Shown here: piece by piece, positions 13,430 through 20,896 of the stretch | Position numbering within the stretch: position 1 is the first letter of the stretch | Layout: every line of letters begins with the position of its first letter | Virus record (IMG/VR): IMGVR_UViG_3300031857_024895 | Coordinates: 1 to 27,495 of that record | DNA length: 27,495 nt | DNA from: a virus | Reading direction: 5' to 3' (one strand) | The notes under the pieces: model-generated | The model's database searches: none | The model's input: the letters and a program-made list of their open reading frames with translations, nothing else | What the model was told of the DNA's origin: nothing | Translations under genes and position numbers: made by a program

Positions 13430-16400
13430 TTAACCAAATGTAATCTCAGAACCAAATACAGACCATGCAGATCCTATTCTTAATAAATTAAATGAATAAA
13501 ATTCAGTTTTGTTTGCTGTTGGTGTGGGTGCTGCACCGCCAGCCCAATTAATTGTTTGTGCTGCGCCATCTATTTGTACGGCATTTGGTATATATCCTGT
13601 TGCACCTTGTACTATAACAATCGTAACTGTAATAGATCGACTTGTTGTGGTTGGTACATTTGTAAAATTCGCAGTAAAGTTTGCTGCAGCACTTGTGTGA
13701 TAAAAAACAGAACCATCAGTTAAGTTATGAGTTACTGTTCCTGTAGCACCAGTTAATGTACTTAAAACTTCTGTTACTTCTTGTAAAGTGGTGAATCCTG
13801 TTACTGTTAAATCACCAGAAATTGTACCACCAGCTGTAGCTAGTCGAGTGTTTGCAGAAGCAAAAGCACCATTAGCATACAAACTCGCTGATGTTACAGT
13901 GTTAGCGGTAGTGAATGATGAATTAGCATATGATCCAGCTGTTACAGCTTTACTATCTGCGGTATTTGCTACACCAAATGCCGAATTAGCATATGATCCA
14001 GATGTTACTGCTTTACTGTCGGCAGTATTAGCTGAACCAAATGCCGAGTTAGCATAGTTACCAGCTGTTACAGCCTTACCATCAGCGGTAGATGCATTTG
14101 TTGTAGCAGTATTAGCTTGACCATAAGCTGAATTAGCATATGATCCAGCACTTGTGGCCTTTTGATCAGCAGTAGTAGCATTGGTAGTTGCTGTATTAGC
14201 TTGAGTATAAGCTGAATTAGCATAGTTACCAGCTGTTACTGCTTTACTGTCAGCAGTAGCAGCATCGGTAGTTGCTGTATTTGCTTGCGTGTAAGCTGAA
14301 TTAGCATATGATCCAGATGTTACTGCTTTACTGTCTGACGTATTAGCAACACTAAATGCAGAGTTAGCATAGTTACCAGCATCAACAGCTTTAGAATCAG
14401 CTGTAGATGCATTTGTTGTAGCAGTATTCGCAGCAGCAAAAGCACTATTAGCATAGTTACCAGCTGTTACTGCTTTACCATCAGCTGTAGCAGCATTAGT
14501 AGTTGCGGTATTAGCTTGAGTATAAGCTCCATTAGCATAAGATCCTGCTGTTACAGCTTTACCATCAGCAGTTGCAGCATTAGTCGTAGCAGTATTAGCT
14601 TGACCATAAGCACTATTAGCATAGTTACCAGCTGTTACAGCTTTACCATCAGCTGTAGATGCATTTGTTGTAGCAGTATTAGCTTGAGTATAGGATGAGT
14701 TAGCGTAATCACCTGCCGTTAAAGCTTTAGAGTCAGCAGTAGTAGCATTGGTAGTTGCTGTATTAGCTTGACCATAAGCTGAATTAGCATAGTTACCTGC
14801 TGTTACTGCTTTACTATCTGAGGTATTAGCTAAAGCAAAGGCAGCATTAGCATATGATCCAGCTGTTACAGCTTTACCATCAGCTGTAGCAGCATTAGTT
14901 GTGGCTGTGTTTGCTTGACTATAAGATGAATTGGCATAACTAGATGCAGCATTAGCAGTGTCTCTAGCATATTGGTCTGAACTACTGGCGCCTGTATTAG
15001 CGGCTGCAAATGCCGCATTGGCGTATGTTCCAGCCGTTACAGCTTTTTGGTCTGCTGTATTAGCTGCAGCAAAAGCGCCATTTGCATATGAACTAGAACT
15101 TACAGCTGTTTGACTAGTAGTGTTAGCTGTATCATATAAAACTTTAATTACATTTGCGGAAGTTAAATTTGCAAATGTCAGATTACCTGAACCATCGGTT
15201 CTAATATAATCATCATTTGAACCACCTGTAATATGAAGGTTTGCAATTGGTCCCAATAAAACACTCTTTGCGATACTTGAATCTACATTAGAACGAATGT
15301 TAATCGTATTGCTTGAACCAATGATACGCATTTGTTCATTTTCTTCATTCATGCCACCAGCAGTAAATATGACATCATTTTCTAAAAGTGTACCAATTAC
15401 AAGGCCACCACCGCCCGTGACTGTATTGCCAGACACATACAAGTAACCATCATTTGGACCAACTAACGTAAATTCAGGATCGGCATGCAGACTACTAGCA
15501 ATACCCATGTCAATATAAGTATCATTTTCAGTACCGTTATCGGCCGTAGCAACATAATCAGATGATGCGTTATTTCCAGGATTAATGTTTTGAATGTTTA
15601 TTTGAGAGTAATTATCCTCATTTGTTGATGCTTGAAATACTGTATGTGGCTGATAGTCATATCCAACAGGAATACCAGCATATAATGCGTTATGCCCGTT
15701 CGCTTCACCAAAAAATTGACCACTATTACCAGTGACAGTTACAGAAGTAACATTTCCTGTAAAACTAACATTTCCTAAGACACTAAGATCATAGAGGATA
15801 GTAACGTTACCAGAGATTGTGCCGCCCGATGAACTAAATTTGGTGTTGGCATCAGCAAATGCAGCGTTTGCGTAAATTGCTGTTGTGTTTGCTGCACCAA
15901 AAGCTGAGTTAGCATAACTACCAGCACTCACTGCTTTACTGTCAGCAGTATTCGCTGTATTAAAAGAAGAATTGGCATAACTTGATGCCGCATTAGCAGT
16001 ATCTCTAGCTAAAGTATCTGGCACTCCTGTATTTGCGGCCGCAAATGCTGCATTAGCATAAAGACCAGAACTATTAGCAGTATAAAATCCTGAATTGGCA
16101 TAACTAGATGCAGCGTTTGCAGTATCTCTAGCCCAAGAATCGGTAATACCACTATTGGCCACAGCAAAAGCAGCATTAGCATAGTTACCAGCAGAAATAG
16201 AATTGACATCTGCTGTGTTGGCAATACCAAACGCTGCATTAGCATAACTGCCAGCTGTTACTGCTTTACCATCAGCTGTAGCAGCATTTGTAGTTGCAGT
16301 GTTTGCTTGAGTATAAGCAGAGTTAGCATATTGTCCTGCATCAACAGCTTTACCATCAGCTGTAGCAGCATTTGTAGTTGCTGTATTAGCCACACTAAAG

Positions 16401-17665
16401 GACGAATTAGCATATGATCCTGCACTTACAGCTTTACTGTCGGCAGTTGCTGCATTTGTAGTTGCTGTATTTGCTTGTGTGTAAGCTGAGTTAGCATAAC
16501 TACCAGCACTTACCGCTTTACTGTCAGATGTATTTGCTTGAGTATATGCTGAGTTAGCATAGTTACCAGATGTTACTGCTTTACTATCTGCGGTATTTGC
16601 TTGAGTGTATGCTGAGTTAGCATAACCACCAACATCAATAATTTTAGAATCTACTGTGTTAGCAGCACCATAAGCACTGTTAGCATAAACTCCGGATGAT
16701 ACTGCTTTGCTGTCGGCAGTCGCAGCATTTGTAGTTGCAGTGTTCGCAACACCAAATGCCGAGTTGGCATAGTTACCAGCTGTTACTGCTTTAGAATCAA
16801 CAGTGTTGGCCTCACTGAAGGCAGCGTTGGCATAAATGCCAGCTGTTACAGCCTTACCATCAGCGGTAGATGCATTAGTGATTGCGGTATTAGATTGACC
16901 ATAGGCTGAGTTAGCGTATTCTCCAGCACTTGTGGCCTTTTGATCAGCTGTAGTTGAATTTGTTGTTGCTGTATTAGCTTGAGTATATGCTGAATTGGCA
17001 TAAGATGAACCACTATTAGCGGCACCAAATGCTGAATTAGAATATGATGCAGTACTTACAGCTTTATCATCAGCTGTAGCAGCATTGGTTACGGCCGTAT
17101 TGGCTTGACCAAAGGCAGTATTAGCATATTCTCCAGCACTTACTGCTTTACTATCGGCTGTTGCAGCATTAATAGTTGCGGTGTTTGCTTGACTGTATGC
17201 TGTATTCGCATAGTTACCAGCTGTTACTGCTTTACCATCAGCTGTAGATGCATTTGTTGTGGCGGTATTAGCTTGACTATACGCAGAGTTAGCATATGAT
17301 CCCGCATTTACAGCTTTAGTGTCTGCCACTCCAGCATTTGTAGTTGCATTGTTGGCCTGACTGTATGCTGAGTTTGCATAACTACCTGCTATAACAGAAG
17401 TATTGGCTTTATTGAAGGCCGAATTCGCTTCGTTAAATGCACTATTAGCATAAAAAGCGGCACTATTCGCTGTATCTCTAGCGTAACTATCTATGCTACC
17501 CGATGATGCTGTATTCGCCGCAGAAAATGCCTGATTGGCGTAAGATGCTGCGGAGTTAGCCGCAGCAAAAGCAGAAGATATGTTTGCTGCTACTTCTGTA
17601 CTTAAATCGGACTGTTGAATTGATCCTGGTTCAATTAATCCGCCTGTTAGTTGTGTTAATGGCAT
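13430..17665 (-). CDS. Large alanine-repeat tail fibre (1411 aa)
   Basis: This is the largest gene in the window. After a short N-terminal head (MPLTQLTGGLIEPGSIQ), residues about 30-600 and 850-1278 consist of near-identical units of 28 or 21 residues beginning YANSAY or YANSAF and ending KAVTAG. Alanine recurs at unit positions 2, 5, 9, 12, 16, 19 (and 23, 26), a perfect 3-4 heptad spacing, so both blocks should be long alanine-core coiled coils. Between them (about 608-847) lies a beta-rich Gly/Asn region containing YLYVSGNTVTGGGG, and the C-terminus (1280-1411) is another beta domain ending FGSEITFG. It is probably a trimeric long tail fibre. An AG-rich but not canonical ribosome-binding site precedes ATG 17665. 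Confidence 0.85.
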   Translation of the reverse strand: MPLTQLTGGLIEPGSIQQSDLSTEVAANISSAFAAANSAASYANQAFSAANTASSGSIDSYARDTANSAAFYANSAFNEANSAFNKANTSVIAGSYANSAYSQANNATTNAGVADTKAVNAGSYANSAYSQANTATTNASTADGKAVTAGNYANTAYSQANTATINAATADSKAVSAGEYANTAFGQANTAVTNAATADDKAVSTASYSNSAFGAANSGSSYANSAYTQANTATTNSTTADQKATSAGEYANSAYGQSNTAITNASTADGKAVTAGIYANAAFSEANTVDSKAVTAGNYANSAFGVANTATTNAATADSKAVSSGVYANSAYGAANTVDSKIIDVGGYANSAYTQANTADSKAVTSGNYANSAYTQANTSDSKAVSAGSYANSAYTQANTATTNAATADSKAVSAGSYANSSFSVANTATTNAATADGKAVDAGQYANSAYTQANTATTNAATADGKAVTAGSYANAAFGIANTADVNSISAGNYANAAFAVANSGITDSWARDTANAASSYANSGFYTANSSGLYANAAFAAANTGVPDTLARDTANAASSYANSSFNTANTADSKAVSAGSYANSAFGAANTTAIYANAAFADANTKFSSSGGTISGNVTILYDLSVLGNVSFTGNVTSVTVTGNSGQFFGEANGHNALYAGIPVGYDYQPHTVFQASTNEDNYSQINIQNINPGNNASSDYVATADNGTENDTYIDMGIASSLHADPEFTLVGPNDGYLYVSGNTVTGGGGLVIGTLLENDVIFTAGGMNEENEQMRIIGSSNTINIRSNVDSSIAKSVLLGPIANLHITGGSNDDYIRTDGSGNLTFANLTSANVIKVLYDTANTTSQTAVSSSSYANGAFAAANTADQKAVTAGTYANAAFAAANTGASSSDQYARDTANAASSYANSSYSQANTATTNAATADGKAVTAGSYANAAFALANTSDSKAVTAGNYANSAYGQANTATTNATTADSKALTAGDYANSSYTQANTATTNASTADGKAVTAGNYANSAYGQANTATTNAATADGKAVTAGSYANGAYTQANTATTNAATADGKAVTAGNYANSAFAAANTATTNASTADSKAVDAGNYANSAFSVANTSDSKAVTSGSYANSAYTQANTATTDAATADSKAVTAGNYANSAYTQANTATTNATTADQKATSAGSYANSAYGQANTATTNASTADGKAVTAGNYANSAFGSANTADSKAVTSGSYANSAFGVANTADSKAVTAGSYANSSFTTANTVTSASLYANGAFASANTRLATAGGTISGDLTVTGFTTLQEVTEVLSTLTGATGTVTHNLTDGSVFYHTSAAANFTANFTNVPTTTSRSITVTIVIVQGATGYIPNAVQIDGAAQTINWAGGAAPTPTANKTEFYSFNLLRIGSAWSVFGSEITFG
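13840..15115 (-). repeat. Fibre-encoding tandem repeats, C-proximal block
   Basis: DNA repeats of 84 and 63 bases, with slight variation at third positions, encode the second coiled-coil block of the 1411-residue fibre. Unit lengths are multiples of 21 bases, so gain or loss of units or of single heptads keeps both reading frame and helix phase. This is a substrate for recombination and a likely source of assembly error. Confidence 0.85.
15850..17560 (-). repeat. Fibre-encoding tandem repeats, N-proximal block
   Basis: This block is built from the same 84- and 63-base units as the C-proximal block, interspersed with segments encoding ARDTANAASS (11-residue periodicity). It encodes the first coiled-coil block of the fibre. 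Many copies differ only by synonymous changes, which suggests old duplications with ongoing homogenisation. Confidence 0.83.
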
Positions 17666-17690
17666 ATCTTTTTCTTTTTATTTTTCGTGA

Positions 17691-18626
17691 TTAGAAAGTA
17701 ATTGAACCTGAACCTGTGAAAGTATAAATTTTAAATCCACCAGAAATTGTTAGTGTTGGAGATCCTGTGGTCGAAGCAGCATCCAGAAAATTTGAAGTAT
17801 ATCTTATAATTACAATTCCGGAACCTCCTGCGCCTCCATTTCCAGTGCCTCCAGGACTATAAGAACCGCTGGCGCCGCCACCGCCGGTGTTTGTAGATCC
17901 ACTTTGCCCTGCGCTTCCATTAGTACCTCCATCACCCGCTCCTCCTTTTTGAGAAGTTGTAGTAGTTCCTCCTCCGTATCCAGCCCTAGTCAGAGCTGTT
18001 GCTCGAGTGTCTTGTCCTGAGCCACCGCCGCCGGCATAATATGTTAAAGTTCCAGATATTGATGATTGAAGTGCTAATCCTCCATCAGAGGCGACAGTTA
18101 CACCTGTTGTCCATGTTTGTCCGTTACCTCCTGCTCCTCCACCTCCACCGGATGAAAATCTAGTAGAACCATCACCAGTTGCTGCACCGCCGGCATTTCC
18201 TTGGCCGGAACTTTGCACGGTGCCACCTGCGCCTCCGCCAGTAAACGTACTCAATCCACCGCCGCCGCCTGATCCACCGGTACCACCACTAGCACCATTA
18301 TAAGATCCAAAACCTCCTCCTATAGCAGTGACGCTACTAAAAACTGAGTTAGAACCTTTAGATCCACTGGCCGTGGTGCCTCCATTACCACCCGCGCCAA
18401 CAGTAACAGTTAAAGAAGAACCTTTGGTTATAGAAAAATTAGTTGCTGTTAAAAGTCCTCCAGCTCCACCACCTCCAGAGGATGATCCGTATCCACCACC
18501 ACCGCCACCCGCAACTACCAAATACTCGACCGTGGGAGTAGTTACGTTGCGCGAAGGATTCGAGGTGTCTCTTCTATTAAATCTTTGTGATCTAATATTT
18601 TGTTCTACAAATGACTTGATCGCCAT
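17691..18626 (-). CDS. Glycine-rich tail adhesin-like protein (311 aa)
   Basis: A short charged N-terminal part (1-33, with FVEQNIRSQRFNRRD) leads into EYLVVAGGGGGG, the typical start of phage glycine-rich domains. Long runs of GGGG, GGAGG and GSGG then extend to GGSGIVIIRY, followed by a small beta domain (TLTISGGFKIYTF) at the C-terminus. Such sequences can pack as polyglycine-II helices, as known for the gp38 adhesin of phage S16, with variable loops contacting the receptor. It lies just upstream of the large fibre gene in the same transcript and is a good candidate for a receptor-binding tip. The start ATG 18626 overlaps the end of the preceding gene region closely. Confidence 0.75.
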   Translation of the reverse strand: MAIKSFVEQNIRSQRFNRRDTSNPSRNVTTPTVEYLVVAGGGGGGYGSSSGGGGAGGLLTATNFSITKGSSLTVTVGAGGNGGTTASGSKGSNSVFSSVTAIGGGFGSYNGASGGTGGSGGGGGLSTFTGGGAGGTVQSSGQGNAGGAATGDGSTRFSSGGGGGAGGNGQTWTTGVTVASDGGLALQSSISGTLTYYAGGGGSGQDTRATALTRAGYGGGTTTTSQKGGAGDGGTNGSAGQSGSTNTGGGGASGSYSPGGTGNGGAGGSGIVIIRYTSNFLDAASTTGSPTLTISGGFKIYTFTGSGSITF

Positions 18627-18627
18627 A

Positions 18628-18960
18628 TTACGTTATCTCTGATCCAAAAATACCAAATGAAACATTAGATGATGAAGTATAAACAGTAACCACATCAGTA
18701 TTTCCCAAAGTCAATCCCAAAGTCAATGCGATACTATCCACCGATTGAACCACATTGTTGTTTGTAATATAGTGTTTTGCAGCAATAGCTTCTCCGGCTG
18801 GGCGTACCGCAATACTATAATTTGCATTTGCGGAAGTATTGGCATTTGCAATTGTAATTGTTGATATAACCGCTTGAGTCGCTGCTGGTACAGTATACAA
18901 AGTTGTATTTGTAAATGCTGTTGGATTTGATTGTCCTAGTACTTTGAAGGTTTGTGGCAT
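18628..18960 (-). CDS. Small virion structural protein (110 aa)
   Basis: The 110-residue protein is beta-rich and Thr/Asn/Ala-rich with no charged clusters, like phage fibre or baseplate components: TLYTVPAATQAVISTITIANAN followed by a KHYITNNNVV segment and a terminal VSFGIFGSEIT. The last six residues (FGSEIT) recur near the C-terminus of the 1411-residue fibre. The opening, with NxTLYTVPA, resembles small structural proteins found beside fibre genes in marine and freshwater T4-like phages. It starts at ATG 18960 with a CGGGA upstream and is packed between two structural genes. Precise location in the virion is unknown. Confidence 0.6.
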   Translation of the reverse strand: MPQTFKVLGQSNPTAFTNTTLYTVPAATQAVISTITIANANTSANANYSIAVRPAGEAIAAKHYITNNNVVQSVDSIALTLGLTLGNTDVVTVYTSSSNVSFGIFGSEIT

Positions 18961-18961
18961 T

Positions 18962-19159
18962 TTACATTCCCGATAACATTAACATTGTTGGTATTGAAGA
19001 TTCTGCACTACCGCCGCCACTTACCGCAACATTTGATGCTGCTGTGATTCGACCTTGTGCATCGACAGTAATAGCCGCTGCATTTCCATCCCCGCCATAA
19101 GAACCTGCTGTGACTGCGGTGTTTGCAAGATTATGCGATTTTACTTTTGTGTTTGGCAT
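18962..19159 (-). CDS. Short tail-fibre-type protein (65 aa)
   Basis: First gene of the leftward virion transcript, starting at ATG 19159 behind AGAGG. The 65-residue product contains the phage fibre motif AAAITVDAQGRITAASN, found usually inside much longer fibres, preceded by TAVTAGSYGG and followed by a Gly/Ser stretch. It ends with a short hydrophobic MLMLSGM. It may be a small fibre component or the remnant of a longer fibre; no continuation in other frames was noticed. The segment VTAGSY also occurs in the repeats of the 1411-residue fibre. Confidence 0.6.
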   Translation of the reverse strand: MPNTKVKSHNLANTAVTAGSYGGDGNAAAITVDAQGRITAASNVAVSGGGSAESSIPTMLMLSGM

Positions 19160-19171
19160 GGGTACCTCTTG

Positions 19172-19190
19172 AATTTATACACTATTTAGT
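19172..19190 (-). promoter_or_regulatory. Candidate late promoter for the virion gene block
   Basis: In the 100-base divergent gap (19160-19259), the minus strand reads ACTAAATAG (19190-19182) and then TATAAATT (19179-19172), both close to the T4 late element TATAAATA. The first leaves room for the AGAGG ribosome-binding site of the 65-residue gene. On the plus side of the gap, TATACT (19239-19244) is a possible -10 for the rightward genes, but no -35 at good spacing was found. Confidence 0.4.
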
Positions 19191-19259
19191 CAAACTAATT
19201 ACCGTAAAAAATGTGCTCTTGCAACATAGGATTGGATATATACTTGTACAGGAGTTTTT

Positions 19260-19403
19260 ATGAGTTGCTTACAAAAATTAATCGATTTTCTAACACCGGA
19301 TCATAAATCGGAGATAGAAGTATTTATTGAGTCTAAAAATCCAAAATCTACGGCTGACGTAGAACATTGGATCCAATATTATTCAAATTACAGGAGAAAC
19401 TAA
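19260..19403 (+). CDS. Small helical protein (47 aa)
   Basis: First gene of the rightward early-type block, starting at ATG 19260 behind AGGAG (19250-19254). The product is a short charged helical protein (for example LIDFLTPDHKSEIEVFIESKN), tailing off in YYSNYRRN. It resembles small phage proteins with the DHKSEIEVFIESKNPKS pattern and is loosely similar in style to the DUF3563 group; no function is known. The next gene follows one base after its TAA, and GGAG near its end (19393-19396) serves that gene. Confidence 0.65.
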   Translation: MSCLQKLIDFLTPDHKSEIEVFIESKNPKSTADVEHWIQYYSNYRRN

Positions 19404-19404
19404 A

Positions 19405-19653
19405 ATGTTTTATACATTCCCACCAGTACCGACTTTCAATGAAGTTGCAGAGCGTCAAAAAGATTTTATGAAGGCCTTCATTGACCTTAAAGTTGAAGGT
19501 TTCAAGTCATACAATAAAGCTTTTGACCATGCTACATATTCCTTTTTTACTACATATACCAAAGAGTCTGAAAAATTTGTAGTAGGATTAGGAAACTATG
19601 CAAAAGAAGCCATTGACTTTGAACCAGGTAAAGTTCAATCAAGTAAAAAGTGA
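19405..19653 (+). CDS. Hypothetical helical protein (82 aa), phasin-like pattern
   Basis: ATG 19405, ribosome-binding site AGGAG at 19392-19396. The 82-residue product starts with an aromatic/proline segment (FYTFPPVPTF). A single long amphipathic helical region follows (about 12-70) with Phe/Tyr spaced through Lys/Glu-rich sequence, in the manner of small granule- or surface-associated phasin-like proteins. No catalytic residues or membrane segments are visible. The phasin comparison is weak and based on pattern only. The next gene starts inside its 3' end. Confidence 0.6.
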   Translation: MFYTFPPVPTFNEVAERQKDFMKAFIDLKVEGFKSYNKAFDHATYSFFTTYTKESEKFVVGLGNYAKEAIDFEPGKVQSSKK

Positions 19654-19867
19654 TTTAAAATTTTGGTCACCAGTAGAACGAAATGGGTGGTACATTAAAT
19701 TCTCCATCTCTAAAGATGAAAGTGTACTACTCATTTTTATTTCTGCTTACACTTGTCAAACCATCATTCGGTACTTTGAAAACGAAAATGATGCCGTCAA
19801 GTATATAAACTTCCTTTGTGAAAAAGATCCTAGTATATTATTACAAGGTAACGAAAACCCAGCTTAG
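19598..19867 (+). CDS. Hypothetical protein (89 aa)
   Basis: The frame starts at ATG 19598 with AGGA just upstream and overlaps the preceding gene by 56 bases; TTG codons at 19613 and 19619 are alternative later starts. The product looks like a small alpha/beta domain: KFWSPVERNGWYIKFSISKD, then LLIFISAYTCQTIIRYF and a helix ending NFLCEKDP. It is plausibly a real cytoplasmic protein of unknown function. Its TAG stop falls in the loop of a terminator-like hairpin. Confidence 0.55.
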   Translation: MQKKPLTLNQVKFNQVKSDLKFWSPVERNGWYIKFSISKDESVLLIFISAYTCQTIIRYFENENDAVKYINFLCEKDPSILLQGNENPA

Positions 19868-19880
19868 TCTGGGTATTTTT
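19857..19880 (+). terminator. Terminator-like hairpin overlapping a stop codon and abutting the next start
   Basis: ACCCAG (19857-19862), loop CTTAGT and CTGGGT (19869-19874) form a 6-bp stem followed by ATTTTT. The loop contains the stop codon of the upstream gene (TAG 19865-19867), and the next ATG (19881) follows the last T directly. A ribosome reaching the stop would melt the hairpin. Confidence 0.6.
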
Positions 19881-20195
19881 ATGGCAAAAGAAAAAGATTG
19901 TCCTCGCTGCGGCACTACTCATACGAAACGTGGTCCCTTTTGCTCAAGGTCTTGCGGCAATGTTCGTGAGCATACTGAAGAAGATAAAAAAGTTCGCCGC
20001 AAAAAACTCATCGAATATCACCAAACACCAGAAGGTATTGCTACCCAAGAAAAATCTCGCCGCATGGTTACGGCAATGAATAAAGGTGAAGATTGGAGAG
20101 AAATTTCGGTAGATGATTTTGCTGTTGACATTCCTGATGTAACCGATTATAATCTAGATTATGATTCATCGTGGTCTCGGGCAGAAAAGTGGTGA
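19881..20195 (+). CDS. Zinc-finger small basic protein (104 aa)
   Basis: The product begins MAKEKDCPRCG and has four cysteines in a CxxC...CxxxC arrangement (CPRCG and FCSRSCGN) within the first 30 residues. A basic helix (EEDKKVRRKKLIEYHQ), a TPEGIATQEKSRRMVTAMNKG segment and an acidic C-terminal third follow. The zinc knuckle plus basic helix resembles DNA-binding parts of HNH/NUMOD-type phage proteins, but no nuclease motif is seen. ATG 19881 is the first plausible start: it follows a terminator hairpin directly and has no clear ribosome-binding site, which suggests reinitiation by ribosomes ending the upstream gene at 19867. Confidence 0.65.
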   Translation: MAKEKDCPRCGTTHTKRGPFCSRSCGNVREHTEEDKKVRRKKLIEYHQTPEGIATQEKSRRMVTAMNKGEDWREISVDDFAVDIPDVTDYNLDYDSSWSRAEKW

Positions 20196-20197
20196 GC

Positions 20198-20226
20198 TTG
20201 ACAAACACATTTTTCCGTGTTACAAT
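20198..20226 (+). promoter_or_regulatory. Strong sigma70-like promoter for the SprT-like gene (leaderless)
   Basis: TTGACA (20198-20203), a spacer of exactly 17 bases and TACAAT (20221-20226) make a near-consensus promoter. Only GACGT separates the -10 from the ATG at 20232, so the expected transcription start coincides with the start codon. No ribosome-binding site lies before that ATG, so the mRNA is probably leaderless. Confidence 0.8.
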
Positions 20227-20231
20227 GACGT

Positions 20232-20639
20232 ATGATTATCAATGGAAAAGTACCGAAAAAACACCTCTTGGCAATTGATCATTTTGCCGAGTTGCTGTTT
20301 ACGCCTGCGAGAATCGCTCAATTAGAACTTACAATTCGGTACAAAAATCTAGATGTTTTTGGTCTAGTCTATATAGATAATTATAACCTTAAAGGTAAAC
20401 CAGATTCTTTTATCATTGAAGTAAACCGTTGTTTGAGTATAGATGATAAACTAAAAACCTTGGCGCATGAAATGGTTCACGTAAAACAATATTCGTTGGG
20501 ATATTTAAATGAACCGATGACAAGATGGCGAGGCAAAAAAGTTTCTAAAAATATTGTATACGAAAACAAACCTTGGGAAATCGAGGCAGAGCTCTACGGT
20601 TTAAACCTTTATGAATCTTTTGTAGCAAACTACCAATGA
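20232..20639 (+). CDS. SprT-like zinc metallopeptidase-fold protein
   Basis: The 135-residue protein has a classical zinc-protease helix, LAHEMVHVKQY (H79, E80, H83). A later PWEIEAE segment (E117 or E120) could give the third ligand, the same order as in SprT-like proteins. A TRWRGKK motif between them is typical of the phage members. The cellular substrate is unknown; SprT relatives cut DNA-bound or aggregated proteins. The start at ATG 20232 has no ribosome-binding site but lies 5 bases after the -10 of a near-consensus promoter. The next gene starts in ATGA overlap. Confidence 0.8.
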   Translation: MIINGKVPKKHLLAIDHFAELLFTPARIAQLELTIRYKNLDVFGLVYIDNYNLKGKPDSFIIEVNRCLSIDDKLKTLAHEMVHVKQYSLGYLNEPMTRWRGKKVSKNIVYENKPWEIEAELYGLNLYESFVANYQ

Positions 20640-20896
20640 AAGATTTACTTAAATTTCTACCACAAATACTCTCGGCTTTGCCAGAGTTATCAAAATATAT
20701 CAAAATAATTCCTATACTGCTTGTACTAGCAGGCATTGGTTACGGTGCATACTATTATTTTATGAATTACAAAGACCCCTATAAATGTGTAAACAATCAA
20801 GTATTTGAACAAATACGAGTTGATTCAAATGTTTATGTTTTTAAAGGTGAAATTTGCATTGACGGCGAAAGGGTAAATAGTGAGTATAAAGAATGA
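20636..20896 (+). CDS. Single-pass membrane protein (86 aa)
   Basis: Starts in ATGA overlap with the SprT-like gene. An amphipathic start (KDLLKFLPQILSALPELSKYIK) precedes one strong membrane segment (about residues 24-42, IIPILLVLAGIGYGAYYYF). A soluble tail with two cysteines (YKCVNN and EICIDG) follows, which could be paired if the tail is periplasmic. Function unknown. Its 3' end overlaps the following methyltransferase by 17 bases. Confidence 0.6.
   Translation: MKDLLKFLPQILSALPELSKYIKIIPILLVLAGIGYGAYYYFMNYKDPYKCVNNQVFEQIRVDSNVYVFKGEICIDGERVNSEYKE

Noticed and set aside
13509-17299. Plus-strand ORFs opposite the fibre gene and glycine-rich gene
   Set aside because: They mirror the repeated codons on the other strand and have low-complexity Ser/Ile/Cys or Pro-rich sequences without ribosome-binding sites.
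13430-17665. Tandem DNA repeats that could be mistaken for a CRISPR array
   Set aside because: Units are 84 and 63 bases, encode a continuous heptad protein, and there are no unique spacers or cas genes.
19219-19244. TTGCAA and TATACT as a rightward promoter, or TGCTC as a T4 MotA-like box, in the divergent gap
   Set aside because: The spacing is 14 bases, too short for sigma70, and the MotA resemblance is partial; a promoter is expected here but I cannot place it.
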